Below are positions 32,066 to 39,297 of a DNA stretch of 64,000 nt, one piece after another. Position 1 is the first letter of the stretch. The number at the start of each line of letters is the position of its first letter. Position numbers and translations under genes: made by a program. The stretch is from Trujillonella endophytica (lineage in GTDB: Bacteria; Actinomycetota; Actinomycetes; Mycobacteriales; Geodermatophilaceae): positions 186,001 to 250,000 of the forward strand of contig NZ_JABGCI010000002.1 of the NCBI RefSeq assembly GCF_019799905.1. Direction: 5' to 3'. The notes beneath the pieces were generated by a model. It made no database searches, was not told the DNA's origin, and saw only the letters and a program-made list of their open reading frames with translations.

Positions 32066-32962
32066 CTACTTGCCGGTGTTGACGAACCGGATGCACTGAC
32101 CCTGGTTGGAGAAGGCCGGGAGCATGTCCCGCCAGCCGCCGTTCTTGCAGTCCGCCGCGGTGTCCGGGCGGATCGGCACGTACTTCTCGTCGTCGCGCTG
32201 GTCCCAGGCGGTCATGTGGTTGTTGTCGGCGCTCAGCTGAGGAAGATCGGTGTAGCGGTCCGCCGGCGTGCCGCGGAAGACGACGAAGCCCCACTCGCTG
32301 GGCTGGGACGCGTCGCCGGCGCGGTTGCCCGTGAACGTGAAGTCCGCCTTGTCGATGAGGAAGTCGCCCTTGGTGTCGTAGAGCGTGTTGTCCGCGATCG
32401 TCCCCGTCCCGTCGGGGTTCAGGTAGGCGCCGGTTCGGACCGAGTGGATGGTGTTGTCGGTCGCGGAGAAGCCGGTGATGCCCCCCTGCGTGACGAAGCC
32501 ACGGTTCCCGACCCAGCCGCTCATGGGCAGCGCCTGGTCGGGCCCGTGGATCGTGTTCCCGCTCAGGGTGACGTCGTCGCCCCCGATCTGGACGAACTCC
32601 TTGGCGTACGGGACGTCACTGGTGATGGTCAGGTTCGACAGGGTCGCGCCGTCGCCGCTGAGCAGGAAGGTGATCGCATCCGCCGTCTGCGTGACGGTGA
32701 CGCCGGGTGCGCCGGTCACCGTCACGTCCTCGTCGATCGTGGTCTGGCCCGCGACGTCCAGGTCCTCGGTGACGGAGACGGTGTCTCCGGTCTCCGCCGC
32801 GTCGACCGCCGCCTGGATCGTCGTGTAGTCGCAGCCGGACTCGCACACCTCCAGGTTGCTGGCAGCCGACGCCGACACGGTGAGGCCGCCGAGGGCGAGG
32901 ACCCCGACGGTCAGGGCGGACGACGTGAGAGCGACGCGGGACAACGTGGTCAAGTGCTTCAT
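32066..32962 (-). CDS. Secreted parallel beta-helix protein
   Basis: A 298-residue exported protein. The signal peptide is MKHLTTLSRVALTSSALTVG with an ASA cleavage site near residue 33. Residues 45-240 form a right-handed beta-helix of the pectate-lyase/NosD type (YTTIQAAVDAAETGDTVSV, then TISD/NTIHG/NTLYD/NHMTA turns). Two Cys pairs (ESGC, DCKNGG, GQCIRF) could stabilise the ends. ATG 32962 was chosen for the signal peptide; GGAG lies directly next to it, an unusually short spacing. Lyase, adhesin and polysaccharide-binding roles are possible. Confidence 0.75.
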   Translation of the reverse strand: MKHLTTLSRVALTSSALTVGVLALGGLTVSASAASNLEVCESGCDYTTIQAAVDAAETGDTVSVTEDLDVAGQTTIDEDVTVTGAPGVTVTQTADAITFLLSGDGATLSNLTITSDVPYAKEFVQIGGDDVTLSGNTIHGPDQALPMSGWVGNRGFVTQGGITGFSATDNTIHSVRTGAYLNPDGTGTIADNTLYDTKGDFLIDKADFTFTGNRAGDASQPSEWGFVVFRGTPADRYTDLPQLSADNNHMTAWDQRDDEKYVPIRPDTAADCKNGGWRDMLPAFSNQGQCIRFVNTGK

Positions 32963-33177
32963 CTCCTGGACGTTCGATCGGTCGGGCACGGCGAGGTGGC
33001 CGTCCCGGGCTCGGGCTCGCCGGTGGACGCACCTGGCGCGATCCGGCCGGCCCTCGAGCAGAGACGACGCTAGGAGTTCCGCCGAGCGGCCACGGGACGG
33101 TGGATGTGCGTGTCCCTCGCTCGAGCGCCGCCTGCACCTGATGTCACGCGCGTCCCGACCGGGCTCGCAGCCCGCGC

Positions 33178-34008
33178 TCAGCCGCGCCAGGCCCCCCGGG
33201 CGGCCGCGGTGGTGGCGTAGTCGGCGAAGGTCGTGGGCGGCCGGCCGGTGACGCGCTCGACGACGTCGTCCGGCTCGTCGTCCCCGCGGCTGCGGAGCGC
33301 GGAGAAGGCCGCCAGCTCGGCCTCGGTGACCTCCTCGGGCTGCCCCGCCGCCGTGAGGGCGGCGCGGTACGCCTCGGGATCGCCGTCGAACCGCACCTCG
33401 CGGCCGCTGACCCGGGCGATGGTGGCGACGGCCTCGGCGAAGGTCAGCGCCTGGGGGCCGCGCACCCCGAGCACCTGCCCGGCGTGGTCGTCGCGGGTGA
33501 GGGCGGCGGCCGCGACGGCGGCGATGTCCCCGGCGTCGACGAAGGCCTGGCGCAGGTCGCCGACCGGCATCAGCACCTCCCCGGCCATCACCGACGGGGC
33601 GAAGAACCCCTCGTCGAAGTTCTGGTCGAACCAACTGGGACGCAGCACGGTCCACTCGGCGCCGCTGTCGCGGACGAGCCGTTCGGCGTCGAGCAGCCGC
33701 TGGTCGCCCATCTCCTCGACCGCGCTGCTGGAGAGCAGCACGATCCGCCGCACGCCGTGGTCGACCGCGGCGGCGACGAACGCCGGGTCGACGGGGGTGC
33801 CGTCGGGGGCCATGAGGTGGAGGCCGGTGGCGCCGGTGAGGGTGGGCTCCCAGGTGCCGGGGTCGTCCCAGTCGAAGCGCACGGAGCCGGGGCCGGTGCC
33901 GTGGCGGGAGGCGGCCCGGACCGCGTGCCCGTCCCGCTGCAGCGCCTCGACGACGCGTCGGCCGGTGCGTCCGGTCGCCCCGAGGACGACGGTCAGCTGC
34001 TCGCTCAT
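33178..34008 (-). CDS. NmrA-like/atypical SDR NAD(P)-binding protein
   Basis: A 276-residue atypical SDR of the NmrA/NAD(P)H-binding family. It starts MSEQLTVVLGATGRTGRRVVEAL (GxxGxxG motif), then VRRIVLLSSSAVEEMG, TVLRPSWFDQNF and QAFVDAGDIAAVAAAAL, the pattern of the azoreductase/quinone-type group. ATG 34008 is the obvious start. No catalytic YxxxK is expected in this class. Likely a redox-sensing or reductase role; substrate unknown. Confidence 0.85.
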   Translation of the reverse strand: MSEQLTVVLGATGRTGRRVVEALQRDGHAVRAASRHGTGPGSVRFDWDDPGTWEPTLTGATGLHLMAPDGTPVDPAFVAAAVDHGVRRIVLLSSSAVEEMGDQRLLDAERLVRDSGAEWTVLRPSWFDQNFDEGFFAPSVMAGEVLMPVGDLRQAFVDAGDIAAVAAAALTRDDHAGQVLGVRGPQALTFAEAVATIARVSGREVRFDGDPEAYRAALTAAGQPEEVTEAELAAFSALRSRGDDEPDDVVERVTGRPPTTFADYATTAAARGAWRG

Positions 34009-34132
34009 GCCTCGACGCTAGGAACCGATGCGGTCAGTTCCCGTCCGCGATGACGCGACCCCGTGGGCGTTCGTGCGTCCCCGGCGCACGCCCGATCCCG
34101 GAACGCTCCGTGGGAGTCCATCATCCGGGGAC

Positions 34133-34696
34133 ATGGCGACCAACCCGCGGATCGAGCCCGTCGAGAGGGCCACGAACCGGTCCTGGGACGAGTGGCTGCG
34201 GTTCATGGACGGCATCGGCGCCCGCGACCTCGACCACAAGGGCATCGCGCTGAGGGTCTACGAGGAGCTCGACGGCACGATCGAGCGGGTCGGCTGGTGG
34301 ACGCAGTCGGTGACGGTCGCCTACGAGCAGCACATCGGCCGGCGGGTGCCCGGACAGCGACCCGACGGCACCTTCCAGACGAGCATCAGCCGGGCGACGC
34401 CGTTCGGCATGGCCGAGCTCATGGACCGGTGGTGCGCGTTCGCCGCCGCGGACGAGACCGTGCGGGGCATCGTCGTCGACGGCGGCCTCAAGGTCAGCGG
34501 CACCGAGCGGCGCACCACCTGGCGCACCAAGGCACGGGACGGCTCGTCGGTCGTCGTCACCAGCGAGCCGAAGAAGGACGGGACGGCGTCGCTCGTGGCG
34601 ACCCAGATGGGCCTGCAGACGCTCGAGCTGAACGAGGAGGCGCGCGACCGCTGGGCCGCCGTCGTGACGCGGTTCCTGGAGGCCTGCCGAACCTGA
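34133..34696 (+). CDS. DUF4287-like protein with SRPBCC-type end
   Basis: A 187-residue protein. Residues 12-60 are DUF4287-like (RSWDEWLRFMDGIGARDLDHKGIALRVYEEL, then GWWTQSVTVAYEQHIGRRVPGQ and DGTFQTSISRA). The remainder is a beta/alpha region (TTWRTKARDGSSVVVTSEPKKDG, RDRWAAVVTRFLEAC) resembling an SRPBCC lipid/aromatic-binding fold. The ATG at 34133 follows CCGGGGAC. Function unknown. Confidence 0.75.
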   Translation: MATNPRIEPVERATNRSWDEWLRFMDGIGARDLDHKGIALRVYEELDGTIERVGWWTQSVTVAYEQHIGRRVPGQRPDGTFQTSISRATPFGMAELMDRWCAFAAADETVRGIVVDGGLKVSGTERRTTWRTKARDGSSVVVTSEPKKDGTASLVATQMGLQTLELNEEARDRWAAVVTRFLEACRT

Positions 34697-34709
34697 CCCC
34701 TCACCCGTC

Positions 34710-34768
34710 GAGCGTGTGCGCTCACGCCGCAGTCCGGACCTCGGAGCGCGGCCTCGGCGCACACGCTC
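34710..34768. repeat. 57-59-bp palindromic repeat, family 2, copy 2
   Basis: Second copy of the palindrome at 29097. Its outer stem is GAGCGTGTGCGC with GCGCACACGCTC (12 bp). It begins 14 bases after the preceding gene's stop. Confidence 0.75.
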
Positions 34769-34778
34769 GGGTCCGGTA

Positions 34779-34805
34779 TGTCACGCCCGGGCTGCGGCCG
34801 GTGTC
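34779..34805 (+). promoter_or_regulatory. Candidate ECF41-type promoter
   Basis: TGTCAC at 34779-34784 followed after 16 bases by GTGTC (34801-34805) resembles the TGTCACA / CGTC bipartite promoter described for ECF41 sigma factors. It lies 34 bases before the start of the carboxymuconolactone decarboxylase gene whose own operon encodes an ECF41 factor, so autoregulation is likely. Confidence 0.45.
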
Positions 34806-34838
34806 TCCGTGTCGAAGCCATCGACACCTGGAGGAGAC

Positions 34839-35432
34839 ATGACGAGCAGCCCCCGCGTCCCCGCGACCGAGATCACCGGCATCTACGGGACCCTGCTGAA
34901 GGCGGTCAGCCGCAAGCTCTTCGGCCAGGTCCCGGAGGGGGCCGGGGTCATGTGGCACTACCCCGCCGTCCTCAAGGACTCGATGTCCTTCGGCCGCAAG
35001 GTCGACTCGTGGAACCGGCTGGACCCGAACCTCGCGTCGTTCGCGGCCATGGCCGCCGCGAGCTCGATCGGCTGCAGCTTCTGCCTCGACCTGCACTACT
35101 TCATGAGCCACGACCGCGGCCTCGACGAGGCGAAGGCGCGGGAGGTGCCGCGGTGGCGGCAGTCCACCGTGTTCACCCCCGTGGAGCGGCGGGTGATGGA
35201 GTACGCCGAGGCGATGAGCCGGACGCCGCCGGCGGTGACCGACGAGCTGTCGGCCGCTCTCCTCGCGGAGCTGGGGGCTCCCGCGCTGGTCGAGCTGACC
35301 GCCAGGATCGGGATGATGAACATGACCGCGCGGGGGAACGTCGCGCTGGGCATCCGGTCGCAGGAGTTCGCGGCGTCCTGCGGCCTCCCGCCGCTCGCGG
35401 ACGCGACGACGGACGGCCTCGCCACGGCATGA
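34839..35432 (+). CDS. Carboxymuconolactone decarboxylase-family (AhpD-like) protein
   Basis: A 197-residue all-helical protein. The AhpD/CMD redox pair is visible as SIGCSFCLDLHYF (CxxC followed by His), with MAAASS before it and GLDEAKAREVPRW after. A second helical segment ends the domain. ATG 34839 follows GGAGGAG. Its stop overlaps the sigma gene's start (ATGA). Carboxymuconolactone decarboxylases are among the enzyme genes (COE) habitually linked to ECF41 factors. Confidence 0.85.
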   Translation: MTSSPRVPATEITGIYGTLLKAVSRKLFGQVPEGAGVMWHYPAVLKDSMSFGRKVDSWNRLDPNLASFAAMAAASSIGCSFCLDLHYFMSHDRGLDEAKAREVPRWRQSTVFTPVERRVMEYAEAMSRTPPAVTDELSAALLAELGAPALVELTARIGMMNMTARGNVALGIRSQEFAASCGLPPLADATTDGLATA

Positions 35433-36298
35433 CCGACGACCCCTTCCTCGCCCACCGCAGCCTGCTGTTCACGGTCGCCTACGAGATGCTCGGCTCGGCT
35501 GCCGACGCCGACGACGTGGTGCAGGAGACCTGGCTGCGGTGGGCGGACGTCGACCGGGCCGCGGTGCGGGAGCCGCGGGCCTACCTGGTCCGGATCGTCA
35601 CCCGACAGGCGCTCAACCGGCTGCGCACCGTGTCCCGTCGCCGCGAGGACTACGTCGGTGAGTGGCTGCCCGAGCCGCTGCTCACCAGCCCGGACGTCGC
35701 CGAGGACGTCGAGCTCGCGGAGAGCGTCTCGATCGCGATGCTGACCGTGCTGGAGACGCTGGGGCCGACCGAGCGCGCGGTCCTCGTGCTGCACGAGGTC
35801 TTCGACGTGCCCTACGACGAGATCGCCGAGGCCGTGGGCAAGTCGAGCGCCGCCGTCCGGCAGATCGCGCACCGCGCCCGTGAGCACGTGGCCGCGCGTC
35901 GTCCCCGCGTGGCGGTGAGTCGCGCCGAGCAGCGGGAGGTCGTGGACCGGTTCCTCGCCGCGCTCACCGCCGGGGACCTGCAGGGACTGATGGACGTGCT
36001 CGCGCCGGACGTCGTCGTGGTCGCCGACGGCGGCGGCCTCGCACCCGCCGCGCTGCGCCCGCTCTCGGGCGGCGTCCGCGTGGCGAGGGCGCTGGCCCGG
36101 TTCGCGGACCTGGCGCCAGGGGTGGCGATCACCACGCCGATGGTCAACGGCGCGATCGCACTCCGGATCGACCCGGGAGGGGAGTTCGAGACCGCGGTCA
36201 CCGTCGTCGTCGAGGACGGGCGCATCAGTCGCCTGTATGCGGTTCGGAACCCGCAGAAGCTGGGCAGGCTGGACACGGTGGCCGAGCTGCGGCGGTGA
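35429..36298 (+). CDS. ECF41-family sigma factor with C-terminal SnoaL-like domain
   Basis: A 289-residue extracytoplasmic function sigma factor. Region 2 is FTVAYEMLGSAADADDVVQETWLRW, and region 4 is the helix-turn-helix VLHEVFDVPYDEIAEAVGKSSAAVRQIAHRAREHV. The ECF41 hallmarks are present: WLPEP (79-83) in the linker, DGGG (200-203) and NPQKL (274-278) in the C-terminal NTF2-like domain that acts as a built-in anti-sigma module. ATG 35429 overlaps the CMD stop. It probably controls its own operon. Confidence 0.9.
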   Translation: MTDDPFLAHRSLLFTVAYEMLGSAADADDVVQETWLRWADVDRAAVREPRAYLVRIVTRQALNRLRTVSRRREDYVGEWLPEPLLTSPDVAEDVELAESVSIAMLTVLETLGPTERAVLVLHEVFDVPYDEIAEAVGKSSAAVRQIAHRAREHVAARRPRVAVSRAEQREVVDRFLAALTAGDLQGLMDVLAPDVVVVADGGGLAPAALRPLSGGVRVARALARFADLAPGVAITTPMVNGAIALRIDPGGEFETAVTVVVEDGRISRLYAVRNPQKLGRLDTVAELRR

Positions 36299-36328
36299 TC
36301 AGACCGCGGCGTCGAGTTCGGGAGCGAC

Positions 36329-37513
36329 GTGGACCGCAGCGAGACCCTCATCATCGGCGGCGGCAACGCCGGCATCTCCCTGGCGGCGAAGCTGCTCCGC
36401 GACGGCGCCTCCGGGGTCACGGTCGTGGCGCCTCAGCCGCTGCACCGGTACAAGCCGCTGCTCAACTACGTCGGCGGCGGCGAGGCCACGATGGCCGACC
36501 TGGAGCGTCCGATGGCCGACGTGGTCCCGGACGGGTGCGAGTGGATCCGCGACAGCGTCGACGCCGTCGATGCCGCGGCCTCGACGGTGCACACCCGCGC
36601 GGGGCGCACCCTGCGGTACTCCGCCCTCGTCCTGTGCCCGGGACTCGAGGAGGACTGGGCGGCCACGCCGGGCCTGCAGGAGGCCTACGCCGACGGGTGG
36701 GCCGCCTCGACGTACGTCCCGGGGAGCACACCGCAGGTGTGGCCGAGGCTCTCCTCGCTGCGCAGCGGCTCCGTCGTCTTCACCGTGCCGCCCGAGCCGG
36801 CATCCTGCGGTCCGACCGCACTCAAGCCGCTGCTCATGGCGTGCGACCACTGGCGGCGCCGCGGCGTGCTGGCGGACCTGGAGGTCCGGCTCCTGCTGCC
36901 CGGGACGACGGCGACGGGCGTGCCGCGAGCCGACGAGGTCCTGGAGGCCGCATTCGCCGACTACGGCGTCGAGGTGCTGCGGGAGAGCCGCGTCGAGCGC
37001 GTCGACCCCGACGTGCACGCGATCACGGTCGCCTCGCCGACCGGCCCGCGCGTGCTGGACGACGTCGCCTTCGCCCACGCCGTCCCGCGCTACCGGGCGC
37101 CCCGCTGGATCGCCGACAGCGGTCTCGCGGCGGACGCCGACCCCGGCCTGGTCGACGTCGACCCGTCCACCCTGCAACACCGCCGGCACGAGTCCGTCTG
37201 GGGTCTGGGCGACGCGGCGGAGCTCCGCACACGCCCCTCGGGCGGTGCGTTGCGCAAGCAGGTCGCCGTCCTCAGCGCCAACCTGGCGGCGGCCCGGGAC
37301 GGCGGCCGGCTCCAGCGGTACGACGGGTACACGGTCGTCCCGATCACCGTGAGCCGGCGGAAGCTGATGCTCGCCGAGTCCGACCGCGACGGCCGGCTCA
37401 CCCCGTCGGTGCCGTTCGTCGACCCGATCACGCCGCGCCGGGTGACGTGGTGGGCCGACCGGCACGCGCTCCCGCAGGTCTACTGGCGTCGCATCCTCCG
37501 CGGAAGGATCTGA
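36329..37513 (+). CDS. Sulfide:quinone-reductase-like flavoprotein
   Basis: A 394-residue FAD-dependent oxidoreductase. The FAD motif is LIIGGGNAGISLAAKLLRDG, followed by PLHRYKPLLNYVGGG (typical of SQR/NDH-2-like enzymes), a second Rossmann region and the GLGDAAELRTRPSGGA C-terminal FAD motif. One Cys in PASCGPTALKPL sits near the position of the redox Cys of SQRs. GTG 36329 lies 30 bases after the sigma stop, so it completes a CMD-sigma-oxidoreductase operon. Quinone or other acceptors unknown. Confidence 0.8.
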   Translation: MDRSETLIIGGGNAGISLAAKLLRDGASGVTVVAPQPLHRYKPLLNYVGGGEATMADLERPMADVVPDGCEWIRDSVDAVDAAASTVHTRAGRTLRYSALVLCPGLEEDWAATPGLQEAYADGWAASTYVPGSTPQVWPRLSSLRSGSVVFTVPPEPASCGPTALKPLLMACDHWRRRGVLADLEVRLLLPGTTATGVPRADEVLEAAFADYGVEVLRESRVERVDPDVHAITVASPTGPRVLDDVAFAHAVPRYRAPRWIADSGLAADADPGLVDVDPSTLQHRRHESVWGLGDAAELRTRPSGGALRKQVAVLSANLAAARDGGRLQRYDGYTVVPITVSRRKLMLAESDRDGRLTPSVPFVDPITPRRVTWWADRHALPQVYWRRILRGRI

Positions 37514-37630
37514 CCCCCCGCTGGGAACAGCGGTCCGCGTGGCACGGCGGAACTATGGACGGCGGCCTCTGCCGTGCCCACACTGCGCTGCACGCCGGAG
37601 CGGGCGGTGGGGTGACGACGGGGGCGCGGA

Positions 37631-39157
37631 GTGGACATCGAGCCGGGCACGGTGATCGGCGGCTACGTCGTCGGTCGGCGGCTGGGCAGCGGCGGCATGG
37701 GGTCGGTCTACCTGGCTCGGCACCGGACGCTCCCCCGCGACGTCGCGCTCAAGGTGTTGCACGCCGGGCTGGCGGCCACCCCGGCGGTACGCGCCCGCTT
37801 CGAGCGGGAGGCGGAGCTGGTGAGCCGGCTCTCGCATCCCAACGTCGTCGACGTCCTCGACCGCGGCACCCAGGACGGCGTGCTGTGGATCGCGATGCAG
37901 TACGTCGCCGGGCCGGACCTGGCCGCGATCCTGGCCCGGGACGGCGCGGCGCCACCGCAGCGTGCGCTCGCGATCGTGGCCGCGGTGGGTCAGGCGCTCG
38001 ACCACGCGCACGCGTGCGGCCTCCTGCACCGGGACGTCAAGCCGGCGAACGTCCTGCTCGCGAGCCTGCCCGGCGGCGGTGAGCGGGTCATGCTGACCGA
38101 CTTCGGGATCGGTCAGGACACGACGTCGTCGGCCGTGCTGACGCAGACCGGCGAGGTCACCGCGTCGCTGGCCTACGCCGCGCCCGAACAGGTGACCGGC
38201 GGGCGGATCGACCACCGAGTGGACGTCTACGCGCTGGGCGCCACGCTGTTCGAGCTGCTCACCGGCCGCCGCGCCGTCGAGGCCACGATCCTCCCCGCGG
38301 TGCTGTACGCGGTGGTCACGGCTCCACCGCCCGACGCACGCGCCCTGCGCCCCGACCTGCCGCCGGGGATCAGTGCCGTCCTCGCCCGGGCCATGGCCAA
38401 GGACCCGGCGCAGCGCTACGGCTCGTGCGCCGAACTGGTCGCCGCCGCACGTGCGTGCTGGCCGGTGCACCGACCGGCACCGGAGACGACGACGGGCCCG
38501 GTCGCCGCGCCGCCCGGGGCACCACAGCCTCCACCGGTCCGGCTCCCGCGCCGGACACGCCTCGCGGCCGGCGTCGCGGGCGGGCTGACCGCCGTCGTAG
38601 TCGTGGGGCTCCTCGTGGCACTCGCGCCCTGGCGCAGCGACCCGGGCACCGCCGCAGCCGGCGGGACGTCGACGGCGGCGGAGCCGTCCGGCGGCGCGGC
38701 AGGTCCGTGGGGCGAGGTGCAGTTCATCGTCGACGACTTCCCGAGCCTGTTGCCGGAGACCCCGGACGGCGAGGGATGGGCGGGCGGCACCTGCACGCCC
38801 ACCGCGTTCGCGCTCGACGTCCACGCCGACGTGGGCATCACCTGCCAGTACCCGAACGGCATGACCGCCGAGGTGGCGCACTACCCCGACCTGGCCGCCC
38901 GCGATGCCCGCCGTGCGGAGCTGGAGCAGGAGGACGCCGCCGGTTCCCCGGAGAGCTGGGCCAGTAGCACGACCACCCGCGCCGGGGTCCGGTTGTTCAA
39001 CGAGGACGGCGCAGCGCTCGTCTGGCAGTGGTACCTGTTCAACCAGCAGGACAAGTCGCTCTACGTCGTCATCGTCGAGTGGGCCGGGCACACCCAGGCG
39101 CAGCTCGACCGGGCGTGGTTCGACCGGGCACCGTTCACCGGCCCCGCAGGGACCTGA
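37631..39157 (+). CDS. Receptor-type Ser/Thr protein kinase
   Basis: A 508-residue PknB-like kinase. Kinase domain residues 10-280: LGSGGMGSVYLARH, ALKVLH (ATP Lys), HRDVKPANVLL, DFGIGQD and APEQVTGG, all catalytic residues present. A Pro-rich juxtamembrane part leads to one helix (LAAGVAGGLTAVVVVGLLVAL, about 315-335) and an extracellular domain of about 150 residues with two Cys (GGTCTPT, ITCQYP) and no PASTA repeat. GTG 37631 follows CGGAG. Its ligand is unknown. Confidence 0.9.
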   Translation: MDIEPGTVIGGYVVGRRLGSGGMGSVYLARHRTLPRDVALKVLHAGLAATPAVRARFEREAELVSRLSHPNVVDVLDRGTQDGVLWIAMQYVAGPDLAAILARDGAAPPQRALAIVAAVGQALDHAHACGLLHRDVKPANVLLASLPGGGERVMLTDFGIGQDTTSSAVLTQTGEVTASLAYAAPEQVTGGRIDHRVDVYALGATLFELLTGRRAVEATILPAVLYAVVTAPPPDARALRPDLPPGISAVLARAMAKDPAQRYGSCAELVAAARACWPVHRPAPETTTGPVAAPPGAPQPPPVRLPRRTRLAAGVAGGLTAVVVVGLLVALAPWRSDPGTAAAGGTSTAAEPSGGAAGPWGEVQFIVDDFPSLLPETPDGEGWAGGTCTPTAFALDVHADVGITCQYPNGMTAEVAHYPDLAARDARRAELEQEDAAGSPESWASSTTTRAGVRLFNEDGAALVWQWYLFNQQDKSLYVVIVEWAGHTQAQLDRAWFDRAPFTGPAGT

Positions 39158-39297
39158 GCAACGCCCACCCGGACCGTGCTGCCCCACTCCGCAGCCGGGC
39201 CTGGGACCGCATCGCGTTGCACAATGGGGTGCCGCCGGCGTCCGAGGCCTGGCGCCTGATCGCTACCGGGCAGGTCGATCCCGCGGGAGGCCACCGC

